From the NCBI GenBank assembly GCA_036023115.1, contig JAYKKT010000090.1, positions 34,237,501 to 34,301,500 on the forward strand: DNA of 64,000 bases, read 5' to 3'. This document shows, one piece after another, positions 12,801 to 27,800 of this stretch. The notes below the pieces were generated by a model, which ran no database searches, was not told the DNA's origin, and saw only the letters and a list, made by a program, of their open reading frames with translations. A program made the translations under genes and the position numbers. Positions within the stretch are counted from its first letter, which is position 1. Each line of letters starts with the position of its first letter. Source of the DNA: Brasenia schreberi (lineage: Eukaryota; Streptophyta; Magnoliopsida; Nymphaeales; Cabombaceae).

Positions 12801-15800
12801 AGAGACTACCAGTCAAAAGGAGGGCTTCGAGTTCAAATACAGCACGTAGTGTCCGAACATCGCCAAGGTTCTCAAGCAATATGTTATCCAAGTCATGTCT
12901 GCAAATATAAAACCCAAGATCACATTGATCTGAAACTGTTAGAAACCAAAAAGTGAGAAAAAAGTTACTGCAACTGATCTGTAGTCTAGTGTATCAAAAG
13001 AAGGTACTGCAATTAATGAAATGGCATACAATCTGTTAGAGTGTCACATACTTTATTTTATTTTCTGAGTTTTTATTTTTCCTTTTTACTTTGTTGTCGT
13101 AGCCATGGGGTTCCTTGAGCAGATACCCAACGGGTTAACTAGCCATTGGCTAGTCTTCTCTTACTCTCTTTCTCTTCCTTGTACATGTAGTAAAATAAAA
13201 ACAGAAACACGTCCCTTTGTAATACTATTTTCCCTCTCTTTGACAGGTTCCACAATAAGAATGTTTATTTATTTCTCACCTGTTCTTGATTTCCATTTTC
13301 ATTTCCTGACATGGTATCAGACCTAGAATTGCGAGGTGAGTGTTTTGGGTGGGGAATAAGAATAATGAAAAGAAATGTTAACCAAAGCCTAACATTAACA
13401 GTAGGAAACACTAGAGTTATAGGAAAACATACACAGCAATAACAGGCTCAATAAGCCATGGCTCTGGGACATCAATATTCATTGTAAGTGTTTTTGATAA
13501 TGGCATATTTGAAAAGAAGGCTTTTGGCCCAGTTATTGAAAAGTCAATGCTGCTGAAATCATCCTGCAAATAAGAACCCAAGTTTCACAGGAAGGTAAGA
13601 TAACATACGAGCCAGGAATGAGTGTGCATGTGTATGTGCAAGCATGTACTGAGGCTTGTGCACATGTACACACATGTATGTGCGTGTGTGAGCACATGCC
13701 TTTGTCTGTGTCTGTGTGTGTATATATGTGTGTTTCTGTGTGAGAGAGAGTGAGGGTGGTACCATTGATGGCACTACATATCTGTAGTAATTCTTCAGCG
13801 GAAGGTTGACAAGAGAACTCTGGAATCGGTCAAAAACATTTTCAAAATCAGTCACAAATAGTGCATCAAATATGGATTATAGAAATAACTTGTACAGCAT
13901 TGAGCATATCCTTAAGCCTCTTTTCTGAAGCCTATATCAAATATTCACTCAAAGAGAACCACCTTCCATAGAAAAATGTATTTCAGACCAATGTGTAAGT
14001 TTTTTCCATTTAGAAGATATTTAAATTAAACCATTACGCCAACCTTGCAGACAAGAAACATGTAATTTGCTCATCCTTTGTCTCTTCATCAGAAGAAAAT
14101 TACAACACTAGAGTTCCACAATACTCCACCAACTCCATTTCCTCATCCCAATAATTACAAAGTTTAAACGAGGAAACAATCAGGACGGCACAAATATATT
14201 ATGAAATCACCTAGCACAATTAGATGCATGAATCCTCTTCACGAACACATAAAGGACAATGGTAACAAAGCTTTTTGTATGATTCGTACCACTGGATTCA
14301 GCACAATTCTCATGTTTGGGTGCACAAGATTCCACAAGATACGAAGAAGAGGAGCAAGCTTTTGTCCAGAAGAGCTTAAGGGATCAATAACAGCATCTAT
14401 ATGAATGACAGAGTTCTCACTGTTCAATGTAACGGCACTGTTCACAAAACAAGGGTCAATAAGTCAAATAATCCAAAGTAAACTTGGAAGCAACAAAGGA
14501 TAGTCAGACAATCATATCCAATATAGACATAAGATGTGATTGTCAAGGATCAGTTACAAAAACTATTCAAATGCAATCTTAACCGACTAATTCACCATCA
14601 TAAATTGGTCATGTTAAAACTTTTGAGAAAAACTCCTAATGGAAAAGTAAAATTTTTCACCCATGCATGCAGTTGCTGAATGATGTGAACACTGGCATAT
14701 CTGTGTTAAGTGTTAACAACGAGACGTTTTTTACTCCAAAAATTGGTCACAGAGACACCAAATCTTTAACTTTTGGACCTACTTTTAGGGTGGTTCAACT
14801 ATTCACAAGCTTTCATTTTCCCATTGTTAATTTTATAAATCTGCTTCAAAAGCACATCTGGATGACTTTAGGATCATAAATATATGTTTATGATTTTAAT
14901 AAAATCATCAAAAGTAACCAGGCACAAAATATATATCATTGTACAGCAGATATGGCAAGCACATGCAAGCATACAAATTCTTCAAGCAGAAGAGTTTTCT
15001 ACAGAAATTTCATAATCTTGCATATGAGACTACATTTTGGAAGATCAACCAAAATGCTGCCCAAGTGAATCCGTGACGTGCCACTAAATGATGTTAGTGT
15101 TACGCTCCATCCAATCAATGTGTCCAGAAGCCATCTATGTACCCGTTGATAGTCTCATCTGTACGTTTATTACTAAGTCTCCAGTGACTTACAAAAGGTC
15201 ACATTTCTTATCAGTATAGTAAGCAGAATTTAAGAATTTTGTATTGGAAAAGGTCAAAAGATGTGTTAGGCGAATGTAAGGGATGCATACTGGCACAAAA
15301 GGTGGTGGATTGAAGTGGTGCAAGATAAGATCAAGGCAAAGAAGGCATGTTACAAATTGTATTATGCTAAGAAGACTAGTGAAATTTTGGAGGCTTATAA
15401 GAAAAGAATGACAGACTTCTTTGAAGTTAATATTGGGTTACATCAAGGATCAACTTTAAGTCCGTACTTATTTATAATGGTGATTGATGAGTTAACAAAA
15501 CATATTCAAGATGAAGTATCTTGGTGTATGTTATTTGCAGATGATATTGTGTTAGTGGAGGAGTCTAAGGAAAAAGTTAATAGAAAATTGGAACTATGGA
15601 GAGAAACATTATAAAGCAAAGGCCTCTGACTTAGTAGAACAAAGACAAAATATATGGAATGTAAGTTTGATCATCTGGTTACTTCAGAGGACCTAGAAAT
15701 TAAAAATGGCACACATTGCATCCCCCAAAAGGAAAGTTTTAAATACCCAGGGTCAATTTTTCAGAGTGATGGAAGAATTGATGGAGATGTTACACATTTA

Positions 15801-18800
15801 ATTAATGTTGGTTGGTTAAAATGGAGAGGAGCATCAAGTATTCTTTGTGATAAGAAGATACCATTAAAGTTAAAAGGTAAATATTATAGAGCAGCAATTA
15901 GACCTGTCATGTTTTATGGTTCTGAGTGTTGGGCAGTTAATCATCAACATGCACAAAAGATGTGTGTGACAGTGTGACAGAAATGAAGATGCTGAGATGG
16001 ATGAGTTGTCACACAAGAAAAGACCGTATACATAATGAGATTATTAGAAACAAATTAGGAGTGGCACCAATAGAGGATAAAATGAGAGAATATCATTTAA
16101 GATGGTTTAGACATATAGAAAGAAGATAAGAAGAACATGTAAGAAGATATGAAAAACTAAATTTGAAAAGTATTAAAAGAGGTAGAGGACAACCAAAGTG
16201 TTGGAAAGAAACAATAAAGAATGATCTAGCTTATTGTGAGCTAACGGCTAACATGACACATGATAGGGCTCTCTGGAAACAAAAAATCCATGTAGTCCAC
16301 CCTGTCTAGTATGGGAAAAGGCTTAGTTGTTGTATAAGAAAGAAAAAAAAGAAGCGAAAAATGCCGTTAGTGAAGCAAAAGCTAAAATTTGAGAAGATTT
16401 ATATAAAAAACATAACTCAAGAAATGAAAGAGATATTTTTAGGATACTAAAGCTAGAGATAAAAAAACTAAGGATCTTACTTTTGTTAGATGCATCAAAG
16501 ATGATGATGAAAAGATTCTAGTGGTGAATCATGATATCAAAAATAGATTAAAAAAAATACTTTTATAAGCTTTTTAATAAAAATACAGATGTTATTATTA
16601 GCTTAGGAGAGCTAGCCAAATAAAAAAAGTATATAAATCATACTTTCTACCGGCGTATTCAAAAGAATGAAGTAAAAGAGGCTCTTAAATATATAAAGGT
16701 TGGTAAATGTGTAGGACCAGACAATATTCCTATAGAAGTATGAAAAATCCTATGAGAGGTGGACTCACTTGACTCGACTATTTAATGAAATATGGAAAAC
16801 CCAAAAGATGTCCGAGGAATGGAGAGCAAGTACACTTATACCCATATATAAGAGAAAGAGAGATATTCAGAATTGTTTGAATTATCGAGGTATCAAGTTA
16901 ATGAATCATACTATGAAATTATGCAAAAGAATTATCGAGCGTAGTTAAGATAAGTATCATGTACAACATAGAACCAATTTGGATTCATGCCTGACATATC
17001 TACTATTGAAGCGATTCACCTATTGAGACGTCTTATGGAATATTTTAGAGCAAAAAAAAAAACCTTCACATGATATTTGTTGATTTAGAAAAGGCTTAGG
17101 ATAAGATGCCAAGAGATATTCTTTGGAGAACCTTATAAAAGAAAAATATCCCATTGACATAAATAAATCTTATAAGAGATATGTGCGATGTGCAAAAACT
17201 TGTGTGAAGACTCATGAAAGAATGACATACTCCTTTGAAGTTAATATTGGGTTATATCAGGGATCAACTTTAAGTTCATATGTATTTAAATTGGTCATTG
17301 ATGAGTTAACAAAACATATTGGTGTATATTATTTGGATATTGTGTTAGTGGATGAGTCTAAGGAAAAAGTGGAAAAAGTTAATAGAAAATTAAAATTATG
17401 GAGAGAAATGTTAGAAAGTAAAGGCTTCCAACTTAGTAGAATAAAGACAGAATATATGGAATTTAAGTTTGATCATTCAAGTACTTCAAAGGAAGTAGAA
17501 ATTAAGATTGGCACACAATGCATTCCTCATAAGGAAAGTTTTAAATACCTAGGGTCAATTTTTAAAGTGATGGAAAAATTGATGGAGCTTTTACGCATAG
17601 AACTAATGCCGGTTAACTAAAATAGAGAGGGGCATAAAGTATTCTATGTGATGAGAAGATACCATTGAAGTTGAAAGGTAAATATTATATAACATCAATT
17701 AGACTTGCTATGTTTTACAGTTCCGAGTGTTGGGCAGTTAATCATCAACATGTGCAATTGTTGCAGAAATGAAGATGTTGAGATGGATGAGTGGTCACAC
17801 AAGGAAAGACGGTATACATAATGAGGTTATAAAATCAAATTGGTAGTAGCAGCAGTGGAGAACAAAATGAGGAAAAATTGTTTAAGATGGTTTTGACATA
17901 TAGAAAGACGACCCAAAGATGCTGTCGTAAGAAGATATGAAAAGCTAGATTGTGAAAATGTTAAAAGAAGAAGACGACCACAAAAATGTTAGAAAGAAAC
18001 AATAAAGAATGATCTTGTTTAGATTGAGTTAACTGCTAGCACAGCACATGATAGGGCCCTGTGGAAAGAAAGAATCCATGTAGCTGACTCCATCTAGTAT
18101 GGAAAAAGGCTTAGTTGTTGTTGTATTGGAAAAGGTAAAATTAAGATAACTAGTTTATTGTACCTCACAGTATGAAAAGATTTGATTTTCTTAAGAATAA
18201 AATCAGGGTACTTATTACATGATAATTCATCCATAAAAATAAAGTAACTATCAAATAAAACTGATGTGTCATATGTGATCAAATTGGGTGGGTTTCACAG
18301 GTGGAGAAGCCGGTAGTAAACCACAACAAGCTGCTCCAGAAAGCAAACGAAAGTTCCTCAAGGAGCAGTGGTACAGCAGCCTGAAGCAGAGGAAAGGGAT
18401 CAAGCACCTGTAATATCCTCTTCTCCCACCCAAAGGCAGAAGTTTCTCTTGTCCCAAACCCTGCTGCAAGTAGAGGCAGACTTAAGAAGCACATTTCAAA
18501 ATTACAAAACGGTACTACCAGAAGGTTTAGGTTTAGAGCATTAGAACGTAATCCAAAATTCAAAAATTCCCTTAAGAAAGATAGATACCAACTGTTAGGA
18601 GAGTGCAGAACTCGAGTAGAAAGAGCCTTTATAGCTCCCATCAGGAAAAAGAAGATATGGCAACCTTTTTAATCAATCATGCAACAAGGTCTGTATATTC
18701 CTGTCATCTAAGACATGATACATGGGTGGTGAATGAGATATGGTGCATTTCAATCATAGCAGATGTTTGAAGGCCCTTGCACAGACCCAATTGCAAATAT

Positions 18801-21800
18801 TTAAGTTGGACTAGCTGCTCTTTCGCTATAGCAGTGATTTTCTCGTAATGATACCCGTCGGACCACATAGTACAACTTACAGCGCTGTTTCTGCTTCTTC
18901 CATCGTGCCTAGTATCCTGGCAGGGGCTGACAAAGTGACAATGTATCTTAAAAGCTAAAGCTTATGTAATTGCACCATGCTGAATGAACCGTTGACCTAA
19001 TGCATGCCTTCTTCTCTTAGTTTCAGATGTTAAATTAAAAATAAAGGTTTTGTCAAAATAACCTGCTCCAAAAGCATGGATAGAGTGATCAAATAGTTTG
19101 GTTACCTTTGGGATTGAAAATATAGAAGCAGCCAGTCAAGCCTGTCACCAAAAGGAACATGCAGATGGAATTGAACTTTTGCAATTGAGTTGTGTTTACC
19201 TGAACAGTGCTGCTGTCCTGGACCTATCAAACCCTGCGCAAACCCATTTACCACTCGTTGGTTTTGGTCAGGCCTAAAATCCTGAGATGTCGTGAAAACA
19301 GGTTGTTTCTTGGGTACGTAATAACTTAACTGAAAATCGTTTGAACCCAAAGTGTCCAATCACTTGTATAGAAACCAGATCTGAAAGTCTTCCATGTCCA
19401 ACCTGAACCCAACCATATCCAACCCAAAACTAACTGGATCCAAAATTAAAACATGAATTTTTGTGGATTCATATAGATCTATCATTTAGAAATTGTTATT
19501 CCTTGTTATTTTCTAAGAATGTAAAACTACTATCCAATAATTGATGCTTGTCTAATAAAAACTATGATGCATGCATTTTCGAGGCACACTTTCTTCCAAA
19601 GTTACATTATCAAACTAAATAGTAACATGAAGGTTCAATATCTCATACCTTCTCCAATTATTTTGATTATCAAAAATTGATGAACTTTTAAAAATGCTGT
19701 ACTATTTTTTTATTTAACATTCCTACTCATTGCCAACTTATTTATTTAATGCTGAAATATTTAAACCCATCAGGACTAAGCTATTGAAGATTGGGTTTGG
19801 ATCCAAAACTTGTAGCGGTTTTGAAGATGGATCGAGCTAAGATGGTACCAGGCATGTTGACATACCTGCACACGTTTTTATAAACTTTAATGTGCTCAAC
19901 ACAAACCTGGAACTAGGCCCACTATACCCCAAATCGAGAATGTTCCCTAGCTTTTATACTCTACCAAAGCCAAGCTCTACAGAATAGTTAACAGAGTCAT
20001 AAATCAACCTATCCTTACATAAATGGAACTACAACACGCTTACAGTTGATACGGTTGCATCCTTTTCTGTACCAAAAAAGACGCATAAGCACTTAAACTC
20101 CTTTGCAGACTGGATTATGAGACCTAATTATCAAAGACAGATCCACTCAGACATTCCTTAATATGACTAGACTAGCAGTAAGTTTCCACAGTGAGATGCT
20201 AAGAACAAGCAAAAACGTGGAAAGCATTTTTTTTTCAGCAATCAGCTCAAGGAGTATGATGAAAAAACATCCCAGCAGAAAAACGCCTGTTCTAGTTTCT
20301 TGAGAAAAGGGCAACTCCTGAATTCAAGCTTTAAAACAACAACTATGACAACAATAACTAAGCCTTTTCCCATACTAGATGGGGTTGGCTCCATGGATTC
20401 TTTGTTTCCACATAACCCTATCATAATTTGTAGAATCCATGGTAAATAAGTCCGACAAAGTTTTACGTTGGCTGTCGGAAGCCTAATGCAACCCTCCTCC
20501 TTTATCCGGGCTTGGGACCGGCCATGCAATGATCCCTTATATGGCATTCAAGCTTTAAAAGAGAAGAAAATAACATATTTGGCTTCATGAGACCCAACAA
20601 TTACTTAACATTATTGAGCTATAATTTGTCACCATCTATACCTGTACTTTGCATTCAAAATTTCAAACCGCAATCTCTCTGAGCTTTGTTTTCGAGTTGC
20701 CATTGATGAAGATATCAACATGATGATATCACTTAGAAATTTGCTGCATATTCCATCAAAAACTCAGGCAATTTAGATTCACTGAAGAATATTGCATGTA
20801 TAAATAGCATGGACGCTTATCAAACAGTTTAAACAGAAAATTTGCAATATATCACTGACTCACATCCAGGACAAGATGAATCTAAATAATTAGCTATTCT
20901 CCAAGTGACTTGAGAGAATGATTTGTATTACATAAGCACAAAACTGAACACTTACAAACCAGAATTTAATATGTGAAAATGTAGAAAAATAAACCAATAT
21001 TCATGAAGAACCTTCACATTCCTACAGTCATTAGCTTGAGCACCATAGTGTTTCATTTCATACTTTTTTATGAACAATTCATATAATAGCAGATAAAATG
21101 GCAAGCATATTGCATGAACATTCTCAGAAACATTTTAGAAGTAGAAAAATGAAAACTCGCACATTCACATCTTAAATACACAATGACATTCATTAGTTTT
21201 GCACGCCTCTTTTGCAATGAGGAAGCATGAACGTGCTTCTTAAAAGAGGCAACAGGTAGGGTAGCAGGATAGGCTTGTTTTGCAAGGCAAGGCAAGCTAG
21301 GTATGTAATGAAGATGATACTTCAACGTGTTGAATGGAGCAGCGAATATCCAATACACGTATATAACAATCGTGAGTCACCAAAAGATAACTATGAAAAG
21401 GCTAGAATAATAGCAAATACACTAAAAAAATGTATATAAATTGGCCAAGAAGGCTTACATTTATTGAATATAATGTGAGTATTTATAGAGTGGAGAGAAG
21501 AGAGGGGAGTGAGGTAAATAGTGGGCAACAAGCAGCATTCAGCTGCTGGCTGCTGAAGATAGCTGTTGGGCAGATCCCAACGGCTAGTAAGGTAACTGTT
21601 GGGCTACCCTAGTGGCCCGGGTGCTTGATTACATGTATTAGAAAAATAAAGTAAAATACCCAGCTAAATTCATGTATTTAACACCTCCCCTAAAATCATC
21701 ATTGAAAGTTTGCTAACTAGGAATTGAAAGCGCGGGACTGATAGTGATTTAGTGAAGACATCTGCAAGTTGATACTATGACTGCACAAAATATAACGCGA

Positions 21801-24800
21801 AGTGTGCGCTCATGAAATATATTATTATTGTTTAAACATAGTACTTTTGTTGTCATAGTATATTATAAGAGTAACTTCAAGTGAAGCTACAAGATCTTGA
21901 ACAAGTCTTTTTAGTCTAGTTAATTCTTTAGTTGTGTTGGTCATTACTCTGTATTTTGCTTCAATAGATGAGAGTGACACCTTTTGTTGATTTTGCATCT
22001 TCATAAGATAAAGGAGTCTATAAGAAAGATGCATGTAATCACCACCCCAATCGGCATGAGTATATGCAATTAACTGAAGTAAGGAGGAATTCGATAAAAA
22101 TTCTCCCTTTTAAGTGGTATGTCGAACATATCGTATAATCCGCATGACGACACCCATATTTACAGTGATAGGTACATGATTAAATTGACTTACAGTATCC
22201 ACAACATTAATGATGTCGGGACGAGTGATGGTTAGGTATGTTAATGATCTGACCATATGTCTATAACGAGTGAGATTCTTCAGTGGTTCACTATCTTTAA
22301 ATCTCATCTTTTGGTTAATCACCTGAAGTGTCTCAACTATCTTGTCATCTGTTAGATCAGATCTAACATCAATATCATTATCAAATTTAGTTTGAGACAA
22401 AAAGAAACCTTTATCATTTCTTGTTACCTCAATACCTAAAAAGGACTGTAGATGTCCAAGATACTTCATTTCAAACTCCTTAGGTCTTGTTTGATATTTT
22501 GGATCCCAAGAACATCACTACCTTTAATGATTATATCATCTACATATAGCAAGAGAATAACAATACCTACCACAAATAGCTTTATAAACAAATCAGTGTC
22601 AGTATAACAGATAGCGAAACCATTACATGTCATAAATTCACTCATTTTGTCAAACCAAGCCTTGGGAGATTGTTTAAAACCATACAAAGACTTTTTAAAA
22701 TGAAGAACTTCATTCTTTGTAATGTTAAGACCGGGAAGGGATTTCATGTAAACCTTTTCTTTTAGCCATCCATTTAAAAAAGCATTCTTAACATCTATTT
22801 CAAAAATATTTCAGTTTTTAATTACACTAACAGCAATAAGAGTCCTAACAATTGTCATTCTGGCTACTGGAATAAAGGTCTCTTCGTAGTCAATACCATA
22901 TTCTTTTAAGTATCCTTTGACTACTATCCTAGCTTTGTATCGTTCTAAAGTACCATTACTATTGGTCTTGATTTTGTATACCCATCTACACCCTATTGGT
23001 TTCTTGGTTTCGGAAAGTGTTACAATTTCCTGTTTGTGATTTATGTAGGGCATCTAGTTCCTCGTTCATAACGTGAATCGAGTCTTGGGATGTTTGAGCT
23101 TTCTTAAATGTTTTGGGTTCTTTTATAGCTAAAAGTGTAGTTAATAAAGCTTTATGTCTTAGAAAAAAGGTTTCATAAAAAATGAATCTATCGGGGGGGT
23201 CTAGAATCCCTATTGGATTTTTTTAGAGTAGGTTCGATAGTTTCGAGAGTTCTCCTCATGTAATGTCTTTTAAAAGGAGATAAAATGTGCAAGGAGATAT
23301 TGATTTGTCATGTTGACTTTCTATGTTTCCTTTTAGATTACCTAGAATATCACTCAAGAAGGAACATCTAGTTTCATCAATGGAATTAGTAGCTTGATAT
23401 TCAAACACAAATTCATTTTCAAAGAACTTAATATCTCTTACACATAGAGCTTGTCATTCTTGCTATCATAACATCTATAACCTCTTTTGTTTATACTATA
23501 CCCTAAGAACACACATTCAATTGTGCGCGGAGATAGTTTACCTTCTTTGATTGTAAATACAAAGCATTTACACCCAAATACTCTTAATCTAGAAGAATAA
23601 AAAGATATTTTGTAATAATGACGAAGGCATATGATTTATTGATAGATATAAGTCATAATGGCTTATGTCCAAAAAAATTTAGGACCTTCACTAGATACTA
23701 ATAAGGTTCTTGCGGTTTTCACAATGTATCGATGCTTTCATTCTGTAATACCATTTTGTTGGAGAGTTTTAGTACAAGATGTTTGATGAGAAATCTCATG
23801 TTTTCAAGATACCTTTCAAATTCATTTGACACAAATTCTCTTCCTGAGTCAAACCTAAATATATTTATTTCATAATCAAATTTATTCTTAACAAGGTTAT
23901 CAAAAGTAACAATTTTTTTAAAGACATCGGATTTGGCCTTTAATAGATATACCCATGTATATCTAGTAAAGTCATCAATAAAAATGACATAGTGGGAGAC
24001 GACTCCTTTGAAAAGATGGGTGTGGGACCCCAAACATGTGAATGTACAATTTCAAACGGTTTACTTGTAACATATGTTTTATTTGGAAATGAAACATATG
24101 TTGCGTTTTGCCAAGAACACAATCTTAGAAAAGAAATTTTCAACATTTTTATTTCAATGGGACATTCATATTTCATACAACTTTTGAATATTTAAATGGC
24201 TAAGTCTTTTGTGTCATACATCACTTGACAAAACATTGGAATGTCCAAAATTAGGCATATAATCCATTACATAGAGTCTTCTATAACCACATTAAATCAC
24301 CTTATTTGAGAGGCGATCCTGAACAATGCAACTCGTAGATAAGAAGGTTATAACACAACTATTATCCGATATTTGAGATACGAAAGTAAATTTAAATTTA
24401 ATTTAGAACATCACTAATTTTAGGAATTGAAAAGTCTTTGTTTTGAAGGTCCCCTGCTTTGTCAACCTTTAGTTTGGGTTCCATCAGCGTTAAACACAAA
24501 TGATAAAGGTTTTCTTATGCATGAATTCAAAAGTTTTTCATTGCAAGTTATATAAAATGAAACACCCGAATCAAGTAACAAGGAGTCATACACTGTGTGT
24601 CATGGGTGGAAGTAGTGCATATTGCACTAGTGATTGCCTTCACCAATTGTGCTTTAAGAAGCTTTACTTTTTCATGGAGAGCAAGAATTAAGGAAGAAGC
24701 TTCGTTCATCGGCTAAGGCCACCTTCTTCTTTAATCTTACGCAATTCAGCCTAATATGTCCGACATACTTATAAAAGTGCAATTCCTGGTGGCCCGGGTG

Positions 24801-27800
24801 CTTGATTACATGTATTTATACTTCATCATGAGAAAAATACAGTAAAATACCCAGATAAATACATTTATTTTAACAAGGCATGTAATGAAAAGTTGTGCTA
24901 ACATAGATTAAAAAGCTTCCCTATTGGGTTGATATAAAGAGTACTTAGGAGATTATACATGACTATTAGAAGTAGAAGTTAGAATGCCTATATGGAAAAC
25001 TAGTCTACACAGAAATTCCTAGATAAATTTTTGCTCATTCCATTCTATCTCATCTGGTTATGGACAACCTACTCAGCCTCCCTGGCTCTCCAGATCCAAT
25101 TTGACGTATATATATAATATACATGTATTATATGGCCGTTTTGAAATAGTGAAGAATAATTTCTATTTGCTCACGTTCTTGTCTTTGGATGATTTTGAAA
25201 TTCTTAGACAATCGGCACATGTTTTGAAAAAGTTTTGGCATTTACAGACACTTGGACCTTTGCTCTAGAACAGTTACATAAAAAGACAGCAGTACTCTGA
25301 CAGTTATTATTTTTAACTTACCACTACACGTCACACTTATAGGAAGTTTCCAGCATGTCAGCATTAAAACACTGAGCACAAGAAAAGCACGGTAAAATAG
25401 CCATGTCACAGAAAGACCAAGAGGTAACTTAGTAAACTCAAAAGAGCTAGTTCCATTTACATAACCCGAGTTTGAAAAGCTGGAAAGGAAATAAACAAAT
25501 AAAGATTCTACACACACCTGGTTAAGGAATCACGATCGACGTCCTTCCATTTGATTTCTTCAATTGTTGCTGCAATGCTTTTTACCCTTTGTCCAGATTC
25601 CACAGATTCTAGAAGACCTAAATCGCTACGGACCAGAGTGTTTTCATCACTACAAAGAATTACCTAGAAAATATGTCACAAAGACATTAGACAACAATTG
25701 ATATTTGCACAACATGCTAGAATTCAGCACATAATCTAGTGAAGACAGAATAATTGAATCAGAAAATAAATTTGATATTACTCACCCTTCCGTTAGTAAT
25801 GACACCATTGACTGCAAAAGGAAAACCCATTTGATTATATAGAAAATGTGCTACCTGCAACAAATGCAAAAATTCAACTAAAAAAATCATTCACTGGCAA
25901 ATCGCAACACATAGAACACTTGACACATTCTAGAAACCAAAATCTTGTTTGAGAGGTATACTGTAAAAGTTAGACACTGTCGAAAGGCGAATAGCATAAT
26001 TGGCTTTTCATAACACAAAATCCAACACATTGTCAGATACATCAGAGCGAAAAAATGACACGCCATCATGACCACCAATCAACTTTTAACAATTAGGTTC
26101 ATGAAAATCTAATGGCAAGTAACGATTCTTTAATGGATTACAGACCAAAAAAATCAAACCACAGATGCAAATTCATAGTTGGAAGCATGCCTCACTGAAA
26201 GTCAACTTAAATAGAGAAGATAGGGGCTTCCACGGCTTCCTGCTAAAACATCTGTTATACATGCTCTATTGCATAAAGAACTCAAGTCTACAATTAAAGG
26301 CTTCCGATCCTATTGAGAGTCATAAACCATCATGATCCAGCCAGACTGAGTGCTGATAAATAACTTAAAGGACTTTTCTTAGAGATGACCTAAAGACAAA
26401 AACGACCACGACTTACAAACCAAACTGGATTTATAAGAAGATCTACCATTGAGGTTATTCACTTATCAAGATGTTGATTGAACACTTTAGGACCAAAAAA
26501 AATTCACATACAGTACATAGTGATTTAGAAAAGGGGCTATAATATATTACCAAAAGATGGTATTCTTAAAACAACAGAGAATAGAAGAGTACCTCATCTC
26601 ATGCAGTAAATGGCAAGAAATTACTACATATCGGGCATGGGATAAATTGCATCAACAACAGATTTTGGTGTGAATGGGCACTCGTTCACACTGTTAAATG
26701 TAATAGGTACACGGGCCATTAGGGCCCATGTCTCTTGGAATTGGACTAGCCCAGGCCACTAGGGCTTGTGGCCGTAGCCGTTGGGACCTGGGAGCTCCCA
26801 GCTCCCAACGGCTAGTTAGGCCAGTAAGGCATTAACTAGCCATTGGAGGCCACCACCCTCCAACGGCTAGCTGGCTCTTCTTCTTTTCCCATTCAGCCTC
26901 TTCATTCCATGCTGTATTTTTACTGCTCCTCTTGCTCTATAAATAGAGTTGTAACATACTTCAATAACAAGCTATCTTAGAACAACCTTTGATTTGTATT
27001 GTGACTCTCTTGTTCTTGACTATTGTTGCATTCTTGGCTTGTAACATCCATACTTTGATGCTTTGATATCTTGGTCACTCGACCAACACTTTGACCCTTT
27101 GCGATTTGGCCGATTCAACATTCAATTATCAACGATTATTTACATGGTATCAGAGTCTCGTTTTGAAGAATTTGAGCACATCAAAAAGCGTGTCAAAATT
27201 GCAAAGTTCGTAAAATCACTCCAAATTTGATGTAACACTAAGGCCTTTGGTTTTTGCTTAAAATGGAGAGCAAAAATAAATCTTTTAGATGTATTCTTCA
27301 CTCGAAATGTATCAAAGTTGGGTAAAAACTATAAAAAAGTATTTTGTTAAAAAAAATTGGGATTATATTGACGAGACGATTCAAGAACCGACTTTAGATA
27401 TTGAAGATTTGGAAGATGATGATGCTTTTAAATAAATCAACAACAACTAAGTTGTTTCCCATACTGGAGGGGGTCGGCTATATGGATTCTTTGTTTCCAT
27501 AGATCCCTATCGTGTGTCATGTTAACAGGTAACTCAAAATAAGCTAGATCATTCTTTATTGTTTCTTTCCAACACTTTTGTGGTTGTCCTCTACCTCTTT
27601 TAATAATGTTAAGGAAAGTCGTCTTGACATGTAATGAGAGTCTAGTCATGTAAATAAGTCATGTCTTATGTTAATGTGTCATTTTGAGTCTTATGTCATC
27701 TTAGAAATAGTTAATTCTGAGTAAGGGTAGATTAGGAAATTAAGTTAGATAGGGTATTAATAAGTGATTAAGGTTAGAAAGAAGGTTTAAGCAAGAGAGG

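Noticed and set aside
13614..13757. CRISPR-like or regulatory array
   Set aside because: Simple TG dinucleotide sequence in a eukaryotic intron; no spaced repeats.
18279..18641. Candidate UGGT exon between E-15 and E-14
   Set aside because: The translation does not match the family, and E-15 and E-14 already join in phase with no missing residues.
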